Positions 16,771 to 25,328 are shown, numbered from the stretch's first letter. The stretch is 64,000 nucleotides of DNA from Desertibacillus haloalkaliphilus (GCF_019039105.1 NZ_JAHPIV010000006.1:175581-239580); one strand, 5' to 3'. Numbers and translations: made by a program. Notes: generated from the sequence alone by a model not told the origin.

Positions 16771-18243
16771 ATGGCTACTACAGTTCAAGATAACGAAGCA
16801 GCTAGTAATACGAGTACATCAGAGGGGAATCCGATTCCACTCTTAGCTGTCTTGCTTTCAGGCGCATTCGTCGCCATTTTAAGCGAAACAATTTTAAATG
16901 TTGCCTTGAACGCGATTATGGCTGATTTTGGAGTTGCTTCTAGTACAGTACAATGGCTTGTGACTGGCTATATGCTTGTGATTGGAACGTTAATTCCGAT
17001 ATCGGCTTATTTTATGCAACGCTTTACGACACGCCAGCTATTTATTACAGCGATGTCTTTATTTACGATAGGAACAGTGATCTCCGGTGTCAGCCCGGTC
17101 TTTGCCGTGCTATTAATTGGTCGTTTGACACAGGCTGTCGGTACCGCCATTATGATTCCATTATTGATTAACGTCATTCTTACCGTTATTCCGATCGAAC
17201 GTCGCGGCGCAGCGATGGGAATGGTTGGGCTTGTTATTATGTTTGCCCCGGCCATTGGACCAACTGTTTCAGGACTCATTGTTGAAAACTTCACGTGGCG
17301 TTGGTTATTTTATTTCATTTTACCGATTTCACTTGCTTCCCTATTGTTTGGGATGAAAGTATTAACGAATATTTCTGAGACATCTAAACCAAAGCTTGAC
17401 GTGATATCGTTTTTATTATCAATGCTCGGATTCGGTGGGATCGTCTATGGCTTTAGTGCAGCTGGAAAAGGGGACGCGAGCTTTGCCGATCCACTCGTGT
17501 TTTCATTTTTACTTGTTGGGTTCATATCTTTAGGATTGTTCAGTTGGCGCCAGTTAAAGCTCGAAACACAACTACTCGATATTCGCGTGTTCCGTTATCC
17601 GATGTTTTTACTAGGGCTCGTGATGATCATGCTTGTGATGATGACGATGTTTGCGATGATGCTCGTATTGCCGATCTATATGCAAGGAGCTCTTCTTTTT
17701 AGTGCGATAACGGCGGGGATCGTAATGCTTCCGGGTGGTTTATTGAACGGGGCGATGTCGCCGATTATGGGACGCCTCTTTGACCGATTTGGTCCAAGAC
17801 CGTTATTGATTCCTGGAACGATCATTCTTGCTGTTATTGTCTTTACTTATCGCTATACTCTTCCAGGGATTCCAGTTTGGATTGTGATTGTCCAACAGGC
17901 GATCCTCATGCTTGCTGTCGCGATGATTATGATGCCTGCACAAACAAACGGCTTGAATCAACTTCCACAAGAGCTTTACCCGCACGGAACAGCGATTATG
18001 AACACGTTGATGCAAGTATCTGGTGCAATCGGTGCTGCCTTGTTTATCTCGGTCATGGAAACAGGTCAACAAGGCTACTTAGATAACAACGGGATCGCTA
18101 ATCCAACCGGAGAAGAGGCAATCGCCGCTCTTACTTTCGGTTCACAGCAAAGCTTTTCAACCGGCTTTTACATGGCGTTGGCAACGGTTGTGCTTGCACT
18201 GCTTGTTCGTAGGAGCAAGCAAGAAACCATGAAAGTCAATTAA
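16771..18243 (+). CDS. DHA2 family multidrug MFS transporter
   Basis: The 490-residue permease has 14 predicted membrane helices, the DHA2 (EmrB/QacA) layout. Visible motifs are the proton-linked segment LVTGYMLVIGTLIPISAY in helices 2-3, the motif GRLTQAVGTAIMIPLL, and the antiporter motif GLVIMFAPAIGPTVSGLIVENFTWRWLFYFILP (motif C, helix 5, into motif D). It is expected to expel lipophilic or cationic toxicants using the proton gradient. The ATG at 16771 follows GGAGGAG; the earlier in-frame TTG lies inside that ribosome binding site. It is repressed, presumably, by the divergent TetR protein and followed by a terminator. Confidence 0.93.
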   Translation: MATTVQDNEAASNTSTSEGNPIPLLAVLLSGAFVAILSETILNVALNAIMADFGVASSTVQWLVTGYMLVIGTLIPISAYFMQRFTTRQLFITAMSLFTIGTVISGVSPVFAVLLIGRLTQAVGTAIMIPLLINVILTVIPIERRGAAMGMVGLVIMFAPAIGPTVSGLIVENFTWRWLFYFILPISLASLLFGMKVLTNISETSKPKLDVISFLLSMLGFGGIVYGFSAAGKGDASFADPLVFSFLLVGFISLGLFSWRQLKLETQLLDIRVFRYPMFLLGLVMIMLVMMTMFAMMLVLPIYMQGALLFSAITAGIVMLPGGLLNGAMSPIMGRLFDRFGPRPLLIPGTIILAVIVFTYRYTLPGIPVWIVIVQQAILMLAVAMIMMPAQTNGLNQLPQELYPHGTAIMNTLMQVSGAIGAALFISVMETGQQGYLDNNGIANPTGEEAIAALTFGSQQSFSTGFYMALATVVLALLVRRSKQETMKVN

Positions 18244-18247
18244 ACTA

Positions 18248-18288
18248 TAAAAAAAGTAGGCTCCCTCAATGAGGCGCCTACTTTTTTA
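18248..18288. terminator. Bidirectional terminator
   Basis: AAAAAAGTAGGC and GCCTACTTTTTT form the stem around TCCCTCAATGAGGC. It lies between the convergent ends of the MFS gene and the cupin gene and can serve both. Confidence 0.9.
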
Positions 18289-18302
18289 CCAATACCTGCA
18301 CA

Positions 18303-18587
18303 CTATCCTTGTTTTAAAAGATCCTTTCGAATCGGTGTAAAAACATCAATGATGACACAGTCCTCTAACACCTTGACACGGTGTTCTTCATTCGATGGAA
18401 CGTATTGGCTTTCGCCTTTACTAATGATCTTCTTTTCACCGCCGACCTCAAATTCAAGGGATCCTTTTTCAAGATAACTTACTTGCTCCTCTGGGTGCTG
18501 ATCAATGTCACCTTCAAATCCTTTCTCTATCTCCACTCTCACGATCATCAAAGATCCTTCTGAACTAATAATCTCTCTTTTAACCAC
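18303..18587 (-). CDS. kdgF: KdgF-like cupin
   Basis: KdgF opens 4,5-unsaturated monouronates from pectin or alginate breakdown into the linear keto form. This 94-residue single cupin has the KdgF pattern: DQHPEEQVSYLEKGSLEFEVGGE (metal ligands His31 and Gln35 and the first cupin motif), YVPSNEEHRVKVLED with His69, and the family ending VIIDVFTPIRKDLL. Compared with typical KdgF, the first two ligand histidines of HSHPHEQ are replaced, so activity should be tested. GTG start with GGGAG 6 nt before it. It is 26 nt after dctM and is probably the last gene of the TRAP operon. Confidence 0.7.
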   Translation of the reverse strand: MVKREIISSEGSLMIVRVEIEKGFEGDIDQHPEEQVSYLEKGSLEFEVGGEKKIISKGESQYVPSNEEHRVKVLEDCVIIDVFTPIRKDLLKQG

Positions 18588-18613
18588 ATAAATCTCCCTT
18601 TCATAAATAGAGT

Positions 18614-19879
18614 TTATTCTGCAAACAGCATCGTTTCTGGGAAGAGTACAATTAATATTAAGACAAATAATACAACTAAAATATATGGAATGACCGCCTT
18701 AAATGATCGTTCGATTGATAGCTCACCAATTTTTGCTGCTAACAATAAGCACAGACCATATGGTGGAGTTACTAATCCAATGGCTAAAGAAATGATCGTT
18801 ATCATCCCTAGAAGAACTGGGTCGACACCGAACTCTAGCGCAATTGGTAAAATAACTGGAATAAACAAAATCATCGCTGGAATCGCGTCCATAAATGTAC
18901 CAATAAACAAGAAGAAAAGAATAACAATAATGATAAAGATCCATTTACTTGAAATATTATTTGTGAAAAAGTCTGCAGCAACCGCTGACAATTGGTAATA
19001 TGCCATCAGTTCACCTAACGCACTTGCTGCAGCTAAAGCAAATAATGATAACGAGCTTAATGTTAATGTATCAACTAAAATTCTAGGTAAATCTTTCACC
19101 TTCAATGTTTTGTAAATAAACATACAGATTAGCAGTGTGTAAATAGAAGCAAATGCAGCTGCTTCAGTCGCTGTAAACAATCCTGTAATAATCCCACCAA
19201 TTAAAATAACGGGTGTAAACAAGGCAGGTGCCGATTGCAAAAACAACTTAAGAAACTTTTTTAGAGATGCTCTTTGGTTTTTCGGATAACCTCGTCTAAT
19301 TGAAAGAATAAAAACGAATATCATCATCCCAAGACCTATCGCTACCCCAGGAATAAGTCCGGCGAGAAATAACGCGCCAACGGAAACATTTGTGAGGCCA
19401 GCAAAGATAATCATTGGAATACTTGGTGGTATGATAACGCCCACAGTTGAAGAAGCGGCCGTAATACCAACGGACGTTTCCGTATCATACCCTTGTTTTT
19501 TCATATTCGGTATTAACACTTTTCCAACCCCAGCAGTATCTGCCTGTGAAGCCCCAGATACACCGGCAAACATCATCGATACTAGAATGTTTGCATGTGC
19601 TAATCCTCCACGAATATGACCGACAATCGAAAGGGCAAAGTCGATTAACTTTTGTGAAATTTGACCTGAGTTCATCAAGTTTGCTGTTAAGATAAATAAT
19701 GGTACAGCGAGGAGAACAAATGAATTTAAACCATTAAACATACTTACTGGAACCGTTACTTCGGGAATATAATCAATATTATAAATGCCTAGTAATGCAA
19801 CAACCCCGATAACAAATGCAATAGGAACCCCAATAAACATGAGAATGAGAAATGTTGCGATTAAGATTGCACCGATCAT
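18614..19879 (-). CDS. dctM: TRAP transporter large permease DctM
   Basis: DctM is the main translocation subunit of a tripartite ATP-independent periplasmic-type transporter, which imports organic acids using a sodium gradient and an extracytoplasmic binding protein. The 421-residue protein has about 11-12 hydrophobic helices and family motifs: GVPIAFVIGVVALLGI at the start, GVSGASQADTAGVGKVLIPNM, SSTVGVIIPPSIPMIIFAG and GLVTPPYGLCLLLAAKIGE. Its start overlaps the dctQ stop by 4 nt. Neighbours (kdgF-like cupin, KDG kinase, KdgR) suggest a uronate or related sugar acid as substrate. Confidence 0.95.
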   Translation of the reverse strand: MIGAILIATFLILMFIGVPIAFVIGVVALLGIYNIDYIPEVTVPVSMFNGLNSFVLLAVPLFILTANLMNSGQISQKLIDFALSIVGHIRGGLAHANILVSMMFAGVSGASQADTAGVGKVLIPNMKKQGYDTETSVGITAASSTVGVIIPPSIPMIIFAGLTNVSVGALFLAGLIPGVAIGLGMMIFVFILSIRRGYPKNQRASLKKFLKLFLQSAPALFTPVILIGGIITGLFTATEAAAFASIYTLLICMFIYKTLKVKDLPRILVDTLTLSSLSLFALAAASALGELMAYYQLSAVAADFFTNNISSKWIFIIIVILFFLFIGTFMDAIPAMILFIPVILPIALEFGVDPVLLGMITIISLAIGLVTPPYGLCLLLAAKIGELSIERSFKAVIPYILVVLFVLILIVLFPETMLFAE

Positions 19880-20361
19880 TCGTTTACCTCCTCTCTATTA
19901 AAATGCTTAATATCATCGATGATGTGTGAAACCAAATAAATCATCATCGTTAACCCCATAATTGGGATCGCAATCCATACATAGCCCATTTTCATGGAAG
20001 GTAATGATACCCAGTTATAGTTCCAAAAATTATCAACAGCTATATTACCAAAGTGAAAAATCGCTAAGCTGAATAGAAATAGAACACAATTATTAAAAAG
20101 ACTTAATATTGATCTCACTTTCCCCTTTAGCTTCCTATAGAGAAAATCAAATTTAAAATGTTCTTTCCTGTTTACCATCACAGCAGCTCCCATGAAAATA
20201 GCCCATATAAATGAAAAGTTAGCAACTTCCCCTGTCCAAATGACCGAGATCCCCATGTATCTTGTCACAACTTGAACGATAACTGCTAAAAAAAAGATAC
20301 ATAACATCGTGACGCCTACTGTAAGTTGGATTTTCTCAAGAAATGATACAATCTTTTTCAT
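19876..20361 (-). CDS. dctQ: TRAP transporter small permease DctQ
   Basis: DctQ is the four-helix small membrane subunit that associates with DctM. The 161-residue protein has helices near 13-33, 50-65, 85-106 and 128-150. Family features include VTRYMGISVIWTGEVANFSFIWAIFMGAAVMVNRKEHFKFDFLY. It lies downstream of dctP across a hairpin that can act as a partial terminator, and it overlaps dctM by 4 nt. It is needed for transport but probably does not itself choose the substrate. Confidence 0.93.
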   Translation of the reverse strand: MKKIVSFLEKIQLTVGVTMLCIFFLAVIVQVVTRYMGISVIWTGEVANFSFIWAIFMGAAVMVNRKEHFKFDFLYRKLKGKVRSILSLFNNCVLFLFSLAIFHFGNIAVDNFWNYNWVSLPSMKMGYVWIAIPIMGLTMMIYLVSHIIDDIKHFNREEVNE

Positions 20362-20451
20362 CTCTCTTCCCTCTTTTCTTCTGCAATTAGACTAACCGAA
20401 ATGTTTTATAAATTATAAATAAATGCAAGAGAAGTAAGTCTAATTTGCCAT

Positions 20452-20502
20452 TTAAAAAAATATAGGAGGAGAGAACAAATCCCCTGCTCTTCATCCTCCT
20501 AT
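20452..20502 (-). terminator. Intra-operon terminator or stabilising hairpin between dctP and dctQ
   Basis: ATAGGAGGA at 20462-20470 pairs perfectly with TCCTCCTAT at 20494-20502, and on the minus strand TATTTTTTTAA follows. Partial termination here would let the binding protein be made in excess of the permease. Confidence 0.75.
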
Positions 20503-20526
20503 GTTAAATCTGTGAATGAACAATGA

Positions 20527-21591
20527 CTATTCTAACTCTCTAATCATTTCTAATAGATGACCTACACCGATTTCTTCTGCTACTTCATCTTGCAATGGTT
20601 TTGCGACCTCAATAAATGGTGTACGATCAAGTTCATTTACTTCTGCACCATCATCTAATAAGATTTGTCTGTATTCCTCTTCCTGCTCATATAACGCTTG
20701 TCTTTCAGCCTCGACAGAAGCTTCAGCTGCTTCTAAAATGATATTTTGTTGCTCTTCTGTGTACGATTCAAATTTCTGATTGTTGATTAATAAAAATCTT
20801 GTTGTATAATCATGTCCTGTTTCTGATGTATACTTTCCATTGTCTGTTTGGTGGTGATTTTGCTGAACAAAGTATGGATAAGCATTCTCTGCACTATCAA
20901 CTACATTTTGCTGAAGGGCTTGATACAATTCTCCCCACGCTACATCAGTTGGCACGGCACCTAATTGCTTCCAGAAGTCAGCAACGACACCTGATGTTTG
21001 CGTACGAATCGTCATACCCTCTAAATCCTCAATAGAATGGATTGGTTCTTTGCCATAATAATGACGTACACCCGCTGTCCAATAACCGATTAACTTAAAT
21101 TGGTTGTTAGACTTATCTAAAATCGTGTTAGAGATTTCTTCACCTACTTCTCCATCAACAACTGCTTCCCAGTGATCATAGCTTTCAAATAAGTAAGGAA
21201 GTGCAAATAAATCAATTTCTCTAATTCCAGTACTACTCATAAAACCAGGTGATACTAAAACAACATCTGCTCCACCTAATTGAAGACTCTCTACAAGTTG
21301 AGATTCACTTGTACCGATCGTTCCCGCATGGACTTCAACTTCAATGGCCCCATCTGATAAACTCTCAGCGACTTCTTTAAATTCTAATAAACCATCTTGG
21401 TATGGATTTTCAGGATCTGTTTGGTTATGTGCTGCAACGATTTTAATAGACTCTTCTTGCTCTGTACTGCCTTGATCTGAACTACTGTCATCACCATTCG
21501 TTTGTTCCGATGTTTGTTCACCACCACATGCCGCTAATACTAAAGCCGATAAAATGAGTACAAAAAACAATGCCTTAAATTGCTTTTTCAA
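20527..21591 (-). CDS. dctP: TRAP transporter solute-binding lipoprotein DctP
   Basis: This is the extracytoplasmic substrate-binding protein of the TRAP system. A signal peptide ends in LVLAACGG with Cys22 as the lipid-anchored residue. An acidic Ser/Gln/Glu-rich tether follows, then the DctP fold. Family motifs include FALPYLFESYDHWEAV, YYGKEPIHSIEDLEGMTIRTQTS (the Arg in IRTQTS should bind the substrate carboxylate) and the helix GELYQALQQNVVDSAENAY. Length 354. It is first in the dctPQM-kdgF unit, with its own 218-bp upstream region that includes a CcpA-type site. The likely ligand, from context, is a uronate or KDG-like acid. Confidence 0.94.
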   Translation of the reverse strand: MKKQFKALFFVLILSALVLAACGGEQTSEQTNGDDSSSDQGSTEQEESIKIVAAHNQTDPENPYQDGLLEFKEVAESLSDGAIEVEVHAGTIGTSESQLVESLQLGGADVVLVSPGFMSSTGIREIDLFALPYLFESYDHWEAVVDGEVGEEISNTILDKSNNQFKLIGYWTAGVRHYYGKEPIHSIEDLEGMTIRTQTSGVVADFWKQLGAVPTDVAWGELYQALQQNVVDSAENAYPYFVQQNHHQTDNGKYTSETGHDYTTRFLLINNQKFESYTEEQQNIILEAAEASVEAERQALYEQEEEYRQILLDDGAEVNELDRTPFIEVAKPLQDEVAEEIGVGHLLEMIRELE

Positions 21592-21731
21592 TGTAATTTC
21601 CCCCTTAACATTTTAAATTTTTCATGTGATCACCCAATGTCTTGTAACAGTCGCTACCGTTGTAACACCTCCTTGACAACGTAATCACTGAATCGTTTAG
21701 CTAGACGATTTGCAAACTAGTCCTTCCTCTT

Positions 21732-21749
21732 AATAAAACGCTTCCATTA
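21732..21749 (-). promoter_or_regulatory. Candidate CcpA (cre) site upstream of dctP
   Basis: The minus strand reads ATGGAAGCGTTTTAT, matching the Bacillus cre consensus WTGNAANCGNWNNCW at all but the C near the end. A very similar word, TGTAAGCGTTTTACA, lies upstream of the regulator gene at 25140. Catabolite repression of this sugar-acid locus is plausible. Confidence 0.5.
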
Positions 21750-21809
21750 AGTTGTAACCTACACATTCGTTTTTGAAAAAACGACTAAACTTCTACTTCC
21801 AATCTGATC

Positions 21810-22367
21810 TTATTCTAAGTTAGCATGACGGTTCGTCATCTCTTCATAGGTTGATTGTTGGTCCTTTGACCGTGTGAGTGAAATAATAATGGCATCAAGG
21901 AGAAGATGAACCGATTGATCAAATTGGTTGCCTAACGGTTGAATTGTTCCTGGCTCCTCTGGTCGACGATGTTTCGTTGCTGCTGGAACAACTACGATGC
22001 CATCACTGATTTCAGCAATCTTCGAATCTCGATTTGTCGTTACGAGGAACACCTTTGCCTCTGCTTTTTTGGCCGCATTTCCAAGTTGCAAACTAGAGCT
22101 TGTCGATCCTGAACCAGAAATTAAAATGAGTAAATCTCCTTTTTCAATGCTAGGTGTGATCGTCTCACCCGTTACGTACACATGAAATCCACCGTGCATG
22201 AGACGCATCGCAATCGCTTTGCCCATGAGACCTGAGCGCCCCTCACCACTTATAAATATCCGTTTCGCATTGCGAATTTCATCAGCAAGCGCAAGTGACT
22301 CTCCTTCGTCGACATTAGATAAAACCGTTGAGATTTCATGTACAACTGTTTCAATAATGTTTTTCAT
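21810..22367 (-). CDS. hxlB: 6-phospho-3-hexuloisomerase HxlB
   Basis: HxlB is a SIS-domain isomerase that converts D-arabino-3-hexulose 6-phosphate to fructose 6-phosphate, the second step of the ribulose monophosphate pathway of formaldehyde fixation. The 185-residue protein has the phosphosugar site IFISGEGRSGLMGKAIAMRL, the second loop LISGSGSTSS and the HxlB-specific end EPGTIQPLGNQFDQSVHLLLDAI. Its start overlaps the hxlA stop by 4 nt, so the two are co-translated. Placement after KDG kinase rather than near methanol genes is unusual. The enzyme class is clear; the physiological substrate in this locus is uncertain. Confidence 0.88.
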   Translation of the reverse strand: MKNIIETVVHEISTVLSNVDEGESLALADEIRNAKRIFISGEGRSGLMGKAIAMRLMHGGFHVYVTGETITPSIEKGDLLILISGSGSTSSSLQLGNAAKKAEAKVFLVTTNRDSKIAEISDGIVVVPAATKHRRPEEPGTIQPLGNQFDQSVHLLLDAIIISLTRSKDQQSTYEEMTNRHANLE

Positions 22368-22987
22368 TCCTTCATCATCCCTTTCAACTTCAAAGCAGCT
22401 TCTTGTGGATGTTCGGCACCCGTAATTGCGCTTCCAACAATGATAATGTCTGGTTTTTGATTAACCATTGACGGTAAGGAGTGTTCATTGATCCCTCCAG
22501 CCACAGACACTTCAAATGATGCATCCGCTTTCACTAATGAAAATAAATCAGTGGATAACTCTCCTTCTTGTTGCATATCTTTACCGAAATGGAGACTCAC
22601 AAGCTTTACTCCTAATTGCTCTAACTCAATTAACCGTTTCTGTTCGGTCACACCGAGCAAATCGATCATAATGCTCTTCTGATATCGTTGGGCCACAGCT
22701 AAAGTATCAGTAATCGTTTGATTCGCCGAGAAGGCCATCACCGTCACAATATCAGCTCCTGCTTCAAACGCTTGCTTTGCTTCATGTTTGCCTGCATCAC
22801 ATGTCTTCATATCAGCAACAATCGTATGATTCGGATACAACTCTCTAATTTCACGAACAATGGTCATCCCATATTCTTTAATAACACCTGTCCCAACTTC
22901 AATCCAATCAATCGCTTCTTTCGTTTCCTCTAGTATTCGAAAGCATTCGCCCCTCGTTAACCGGTCGAGCGCTAATTGAAGTTTCAT
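22364..22987 (-). CDS. hxlA: 3-hexulose-6-phosphate synthase HxlA
   Basis: HxlA condenses formaldehyde with ribulose 5-phosphate. It belongs to the orotidine 5'-phosphate decarboxylase superfamily. The 207-residue protein has Asp8 (LALD), Glu30 (IEVGTG) and the catalytic triplet Asp59, Lys61, Asp64 (ADMKTCDAG). The related 3-keto-L-gulonate 6-phosphate decarboxylases share these but have a downstream His-x2-Arg; here the segment is VSLHFGKDMQQEG with no Arg, favouring the synthase. The phosphate site is AGGINEHSLP and IIIVGSAIT. The gene lies 13 nt after kdgK and overlaps hxlB. It is more diverged than the usual Bacillus HxlA, so a changed substrate is possible. Confidence 0.83.
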   Translation of the reverse strand: MKLQLALDRLTRGECFRILEETKEAIDWIEVGTGVIKEYGMTIVREIRELYPNHTIVADMKTCDAGKHEAKQAFEAGADIVTVMAFSANQTITDTLAVAQRYQKSIMIDLLGVTEQKRLIELEQLGVKLVSLHFGKDMQQEGELSTDLFSLVKADASFEVSVAGGINEHSLPSMVNQKPDIIIVGSAITGAEHPQEAALKLKGMMKE

Positions 22988-23000
22988 GATTTCACCTCAT

Positions 23001-23954
23001 CTATCTTTCTATAAATTCTTTTTCACCAAGTTGAACCCTTACATCATCGATATATGGTAAACCTTCATTATCTCCTGAAACACTCACGACCATCGAACCG
23101 ATCGTATTGGCAAAATGCAACGTCTTCTCTAGTGACCAGCTATTGATCACCCCATACACAAAACCAGCATCAAACCCATCTCCAGCACCAACCGTATCGA
23201 CTACTTTTTTAGGAGGAACCGGAGGCGCTTCAATCGTTTGGCCATTATGGTAACCCACGGATCCTTTTTCCCCTTGCTTGATCGCAATGTGAGAAATTCC
23301 AAATTCCTTACATTTTTCAATGATTGCTGTCGGTTCATTTACACCTAGTAAAATATCAGCTTCATCTGCTCCAGTGAGGAAAACATCTACATCCGGTAAG
23401 AGCTCAACAAGCGCTTCTCTCGCCTCATCCTTACTCCATAGCTTCAAGCGAATATTTGGATCAAATGAGACTAATAAGCCATGTTTTTTTGCTAATAAAA
23501 CCATCTGTTTAATAATCGGTAAGTTATTTTTAGGATCTACAGCTGGGAAGACTCCGGTAATATGTAATAGCTTCGCTTGCTTAAAATACTCTTCATTCAA
23601 GGATTCTACAGTCATCGTTGACGTTGGAGATTGCTTTCGATAGTAAAACGTTCGACCACTTCCATCCTCCATAATTTCTTTGAAATTCAATGACGTTGGG
23701 TACTCATCGACAAGCTTTACTTCTGAGACGTCGACGCCTTCACCCCGTACAAAATTTAAAATATACCTTCCAAATTCATCATTGCCTAACCGACTCACCC
23801 AGCCTGCATCTAACCCTAAACGAGAACATCCTAGAGCAAAGTTCAACTCAGCTCCGCCAACCTTTCGATCGAATGATGGAACATATTTTAAAGGCCCTTT
23901 CGTCACAGGGTTAAACGTAACCATTGCTTCACCAATCGTAATGACATCTTTCAT
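23001..23954 (-). CDS. kdgK: 2-keto-3-deoxygluconate kinase (PfkB family)
   Basis: KdgK phosphorylates KDG, the common product of galacturonate, glucuronate and unsaturated-uronate breakdown, to KDPG. The 317-residue ribokinase-fold protein has the N-terminal GGAELNFALGCSRLGLDAGWVSRLGNDEFG segment, FYYRKQSPTSTMT (KDG-kinase-type YYRK), FDPNIRLKLW, and the catalytic anion hole DTVGAGDGFDAGF with the base Asp. The ATG at 23954 has GAGAGGGG upstream, whereas the longer open frame lacks one. It is 61 nt after the LacI-type regulator and is followed at 13 nt by hxlA. No KDPG aldolase gene lies in this window. Confidence 0.9.
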   Translation of the reverse strand: MKDVITIGEAMVTFNPVTKGPLKYVPSFDRKVGGAELNFALGCSRLGLDAGWVSRLGNDEFGRYILNFVRGEGVDVSEVKLVDEYPTSLNFKEIMEDGSGRTFYYRKQSPTSTMTVESLNEEYFKQAKLLHITGVFPAVDPKNNLPIIKQMVLLAKKHGLLVSFDPNIRLKLWSKDEAREALVELLPDVDVFLTGADEADILLGVNEPTAIIEKCKEFGISHIAIKQGEKGSVGYHNGQTIEAPPVPPKKVVDTVGAGDGFDAGFVYGVINSWSLEKTLHFANTIGSMVVSVSGDNEGLPYIDDVRVQLGEKEFIER

Positions 23955-24015
23955 TTTTATCCCCTCTCTCACTCGTGACTTACACGCTGTCTCCACGTTC
24001 GCTTTACTAATACCT

Positions 24016-25026
24016 TCAGCAAGAATCTCGTTCTATCAGTGTTGGTTCAAAACGGTAAATATGATTGTCATCTTCATTTTCTTTACCTTGAATTTTATTT
24101 AGAAGCAACTCCGCCGCCTTTTTCCCCATTTCAAAAGTAGGTTGAGAGATTGTAGTTAATCTAGGATTATAAAAACTCGCAAATGATACATCATCAATCC
24201 CTATTAACGCAATATTCTCTGGAATGCTTACATTGTTTTTCTTAATAAATTTTAAAATCTCAATTAATGCCAAATCATTTCCAGCTAAAATCGCTTCAGG
24301 TGGGTCTTGTAATGAGAGCATTTCCTCTATCCCAACATCAAATTGATCGAGTTCCAAACTTTTTATATAGTTCTCATTAACATTAATCCCATTTTCTTGT
24401 AGCGCCTGTTTGTATCCTCGTATTCGTTCTCTTCTTGGGGTTAAGTTATGAATAATTGATGTCGTCATAATACTAATCTTTTGATACCCACGTTCAATAA
24501 AATGCTGAACAGCTAACGTTGAAGCTTTTTCATTATCCAATACAACCGAAGGAATCGTTAAGTCTGGTATTAATCGGTCCACAAAAACAATTGGATAGTT
24601 ATCTTTTTGCATTTGTTGCAGAGTCTCGATGTTCCCTCCAGTTGGAAAAACAATAATCCCATCTACTTGTTTTGCGTGAAGCATCTCAATATACTTCTTC
24701 TCTTTCTTCGGATCATCATCGGCGTTACATACAATCGTATGAAAATCATATTCATGACAAATATCTTCAATCGCACGAATCACCTGAGTTGAAAAGACAT
24801 GCAAGATGTTTGCAACAATGACACCAATCGTTGTCGTCGATTTTTGTTTTAAACTCCGAGCAACAATATTCGGACGATAGCCCAATTGTTGAATGGCCTC
24901 TTCAATACGTGCTTTAGTTTCTTCACCCATGTACTCATATCTTTGATTTAAGTATTGAGAAACTGTACTTTTTGAAACTTGAGAATGCTTTGCGACATCC
25001 GCAATTGTAACCGCTTTCGTTTTCAT
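24016..25026 (-). CDS. kdgR: LacI family repressor, KdgR-like
   Basis: The 336-residue protein has a LacI helix-turn-helix (VTIADVAKHSQVSKSTVSQYLNQRYEYMGEETKARIEEAI), the hinge helix PNIVARSLKQ, and a periplasmic-binding-protein-like effector domain ending ERDSC. Segments such as IGVIVANILHVFSTQVIRAIED and IGIDDVSFASFYNPRLTTISQP closely recall Bacillus KdgR, the repressor of KDG use. Three 13-bp operator-like units lie just upstream of its start, so it probably represses its own transcription and that of kdgK-hxlA-hxlB behind it. The effector is likely KDG or a near relative, inferred from the family and neighbours. Confidence 0.88.
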   Translation of the reverse strand: MKTKAVTIADVAKHSQVSKSTVSQYLNQRYEYMGEETKARIEEAIQQLGYRPNIVARSLKQKSTTTIGVIVANILHVFSTQVIRAIEDICHEYDFHTIVCNADDDPKKEKKYIEMLHAKQVDGIIVFPTGGNIETLQQMQKDNYPIVFVDRLIPDLTIPSVVLDNEKASTLAVQHFIERGYQKISIMTTSIIHNLTPRRERIRGYKQALQENGINVNENYIKSLELDQFDVGIEEMLSLQDPPEAILAGNDLALIEILKFIKKNNVSIPENIALIGIDDVSFASFYNPRLTTISQPTFEMGKKAAELLLNKIQGKENEDDNHIYRFEPTLIERDSC

Positions 25027-25084
25027 AAATGATCTACTCCATACTCATTCAGTAAAATGACTTGTTGATTCTTCTTAAACTACC

Positions 25085-25123
25085 AAACCGTTTTAGTAAA
25101 TCGGTTTAGTAAACCGGTTTAGT
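25085..25123 (-). promoter_or_regulatory. Three tandem 13-bp KdgR-type operators
   Basis: Three units with exact 13-bp spacing read AAACCGTTTTAGT, AAATCGGTTTAGT and AAACCGGTTTAGT. The last contains the perfect palindrome TAAACCGGTTTA (25110-25121), the usual type of LacI-family site. They lie about 60-100 bp upstream of the regulator start codon. Binding by the adjacent repressor is inferred. Confidence 0.78.
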
Positions 25124-25139
25124 GAAATGATAAAGCAAA

Positions 25140-25154
25140 TGTAAGCGTTTTACA
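25140..25154 (-). promoter_or_regulatory. Candidate CcpA (cre) site upstream of kdgR
   Basis: TGTAAGCGTTTTACA is a near-palindrome with the CG core and flanks of a cre site, one base off the consensus spacing. It sits next to the tandem operators and resembles the site upstream of dctP. Confidence 0.45.
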
Positions 25155-25246
25155 ACCCCTTTTTAAAATTTTTGTGAATTTTATTTTAGTTACCAAACTA
25201 TGATCAGCATCTACAAGTCTCAATGAAAACCTATAAAGTCACGCTT

Positions 25247-25293
25247 GTAAAAAAAGTAGGCAACCTTTCTAATGAGGTTACCTACCTTTTTTA
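25247..25293. terminator. Terminator after the isocitrate dehydrogenase gene
   Basis: GTAGGCAACCT pairs with AGGTTACCTAC around TTCTAATG, flanked by an A-run on the left and a T-run on the right. On the minus strand it follows the dehydrogenase gene and precedes the kdgR operators; it could act in both directions. Confidence 0.88.
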
Positions 25294-25328
25294 TATCAAT
25301 TATCTTTAGACCTCGGTCCATGCGTTTT

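Noticed and set aside
22364..22987. 3-keto-L-gulonate 6-phosphate decarboxylase instead of HxlA
   Set aside because: The His-x2-Arg typical of that enzyme is replaced by LHFGKD, and the gene overlaps hxlB; the synthase is the better call.
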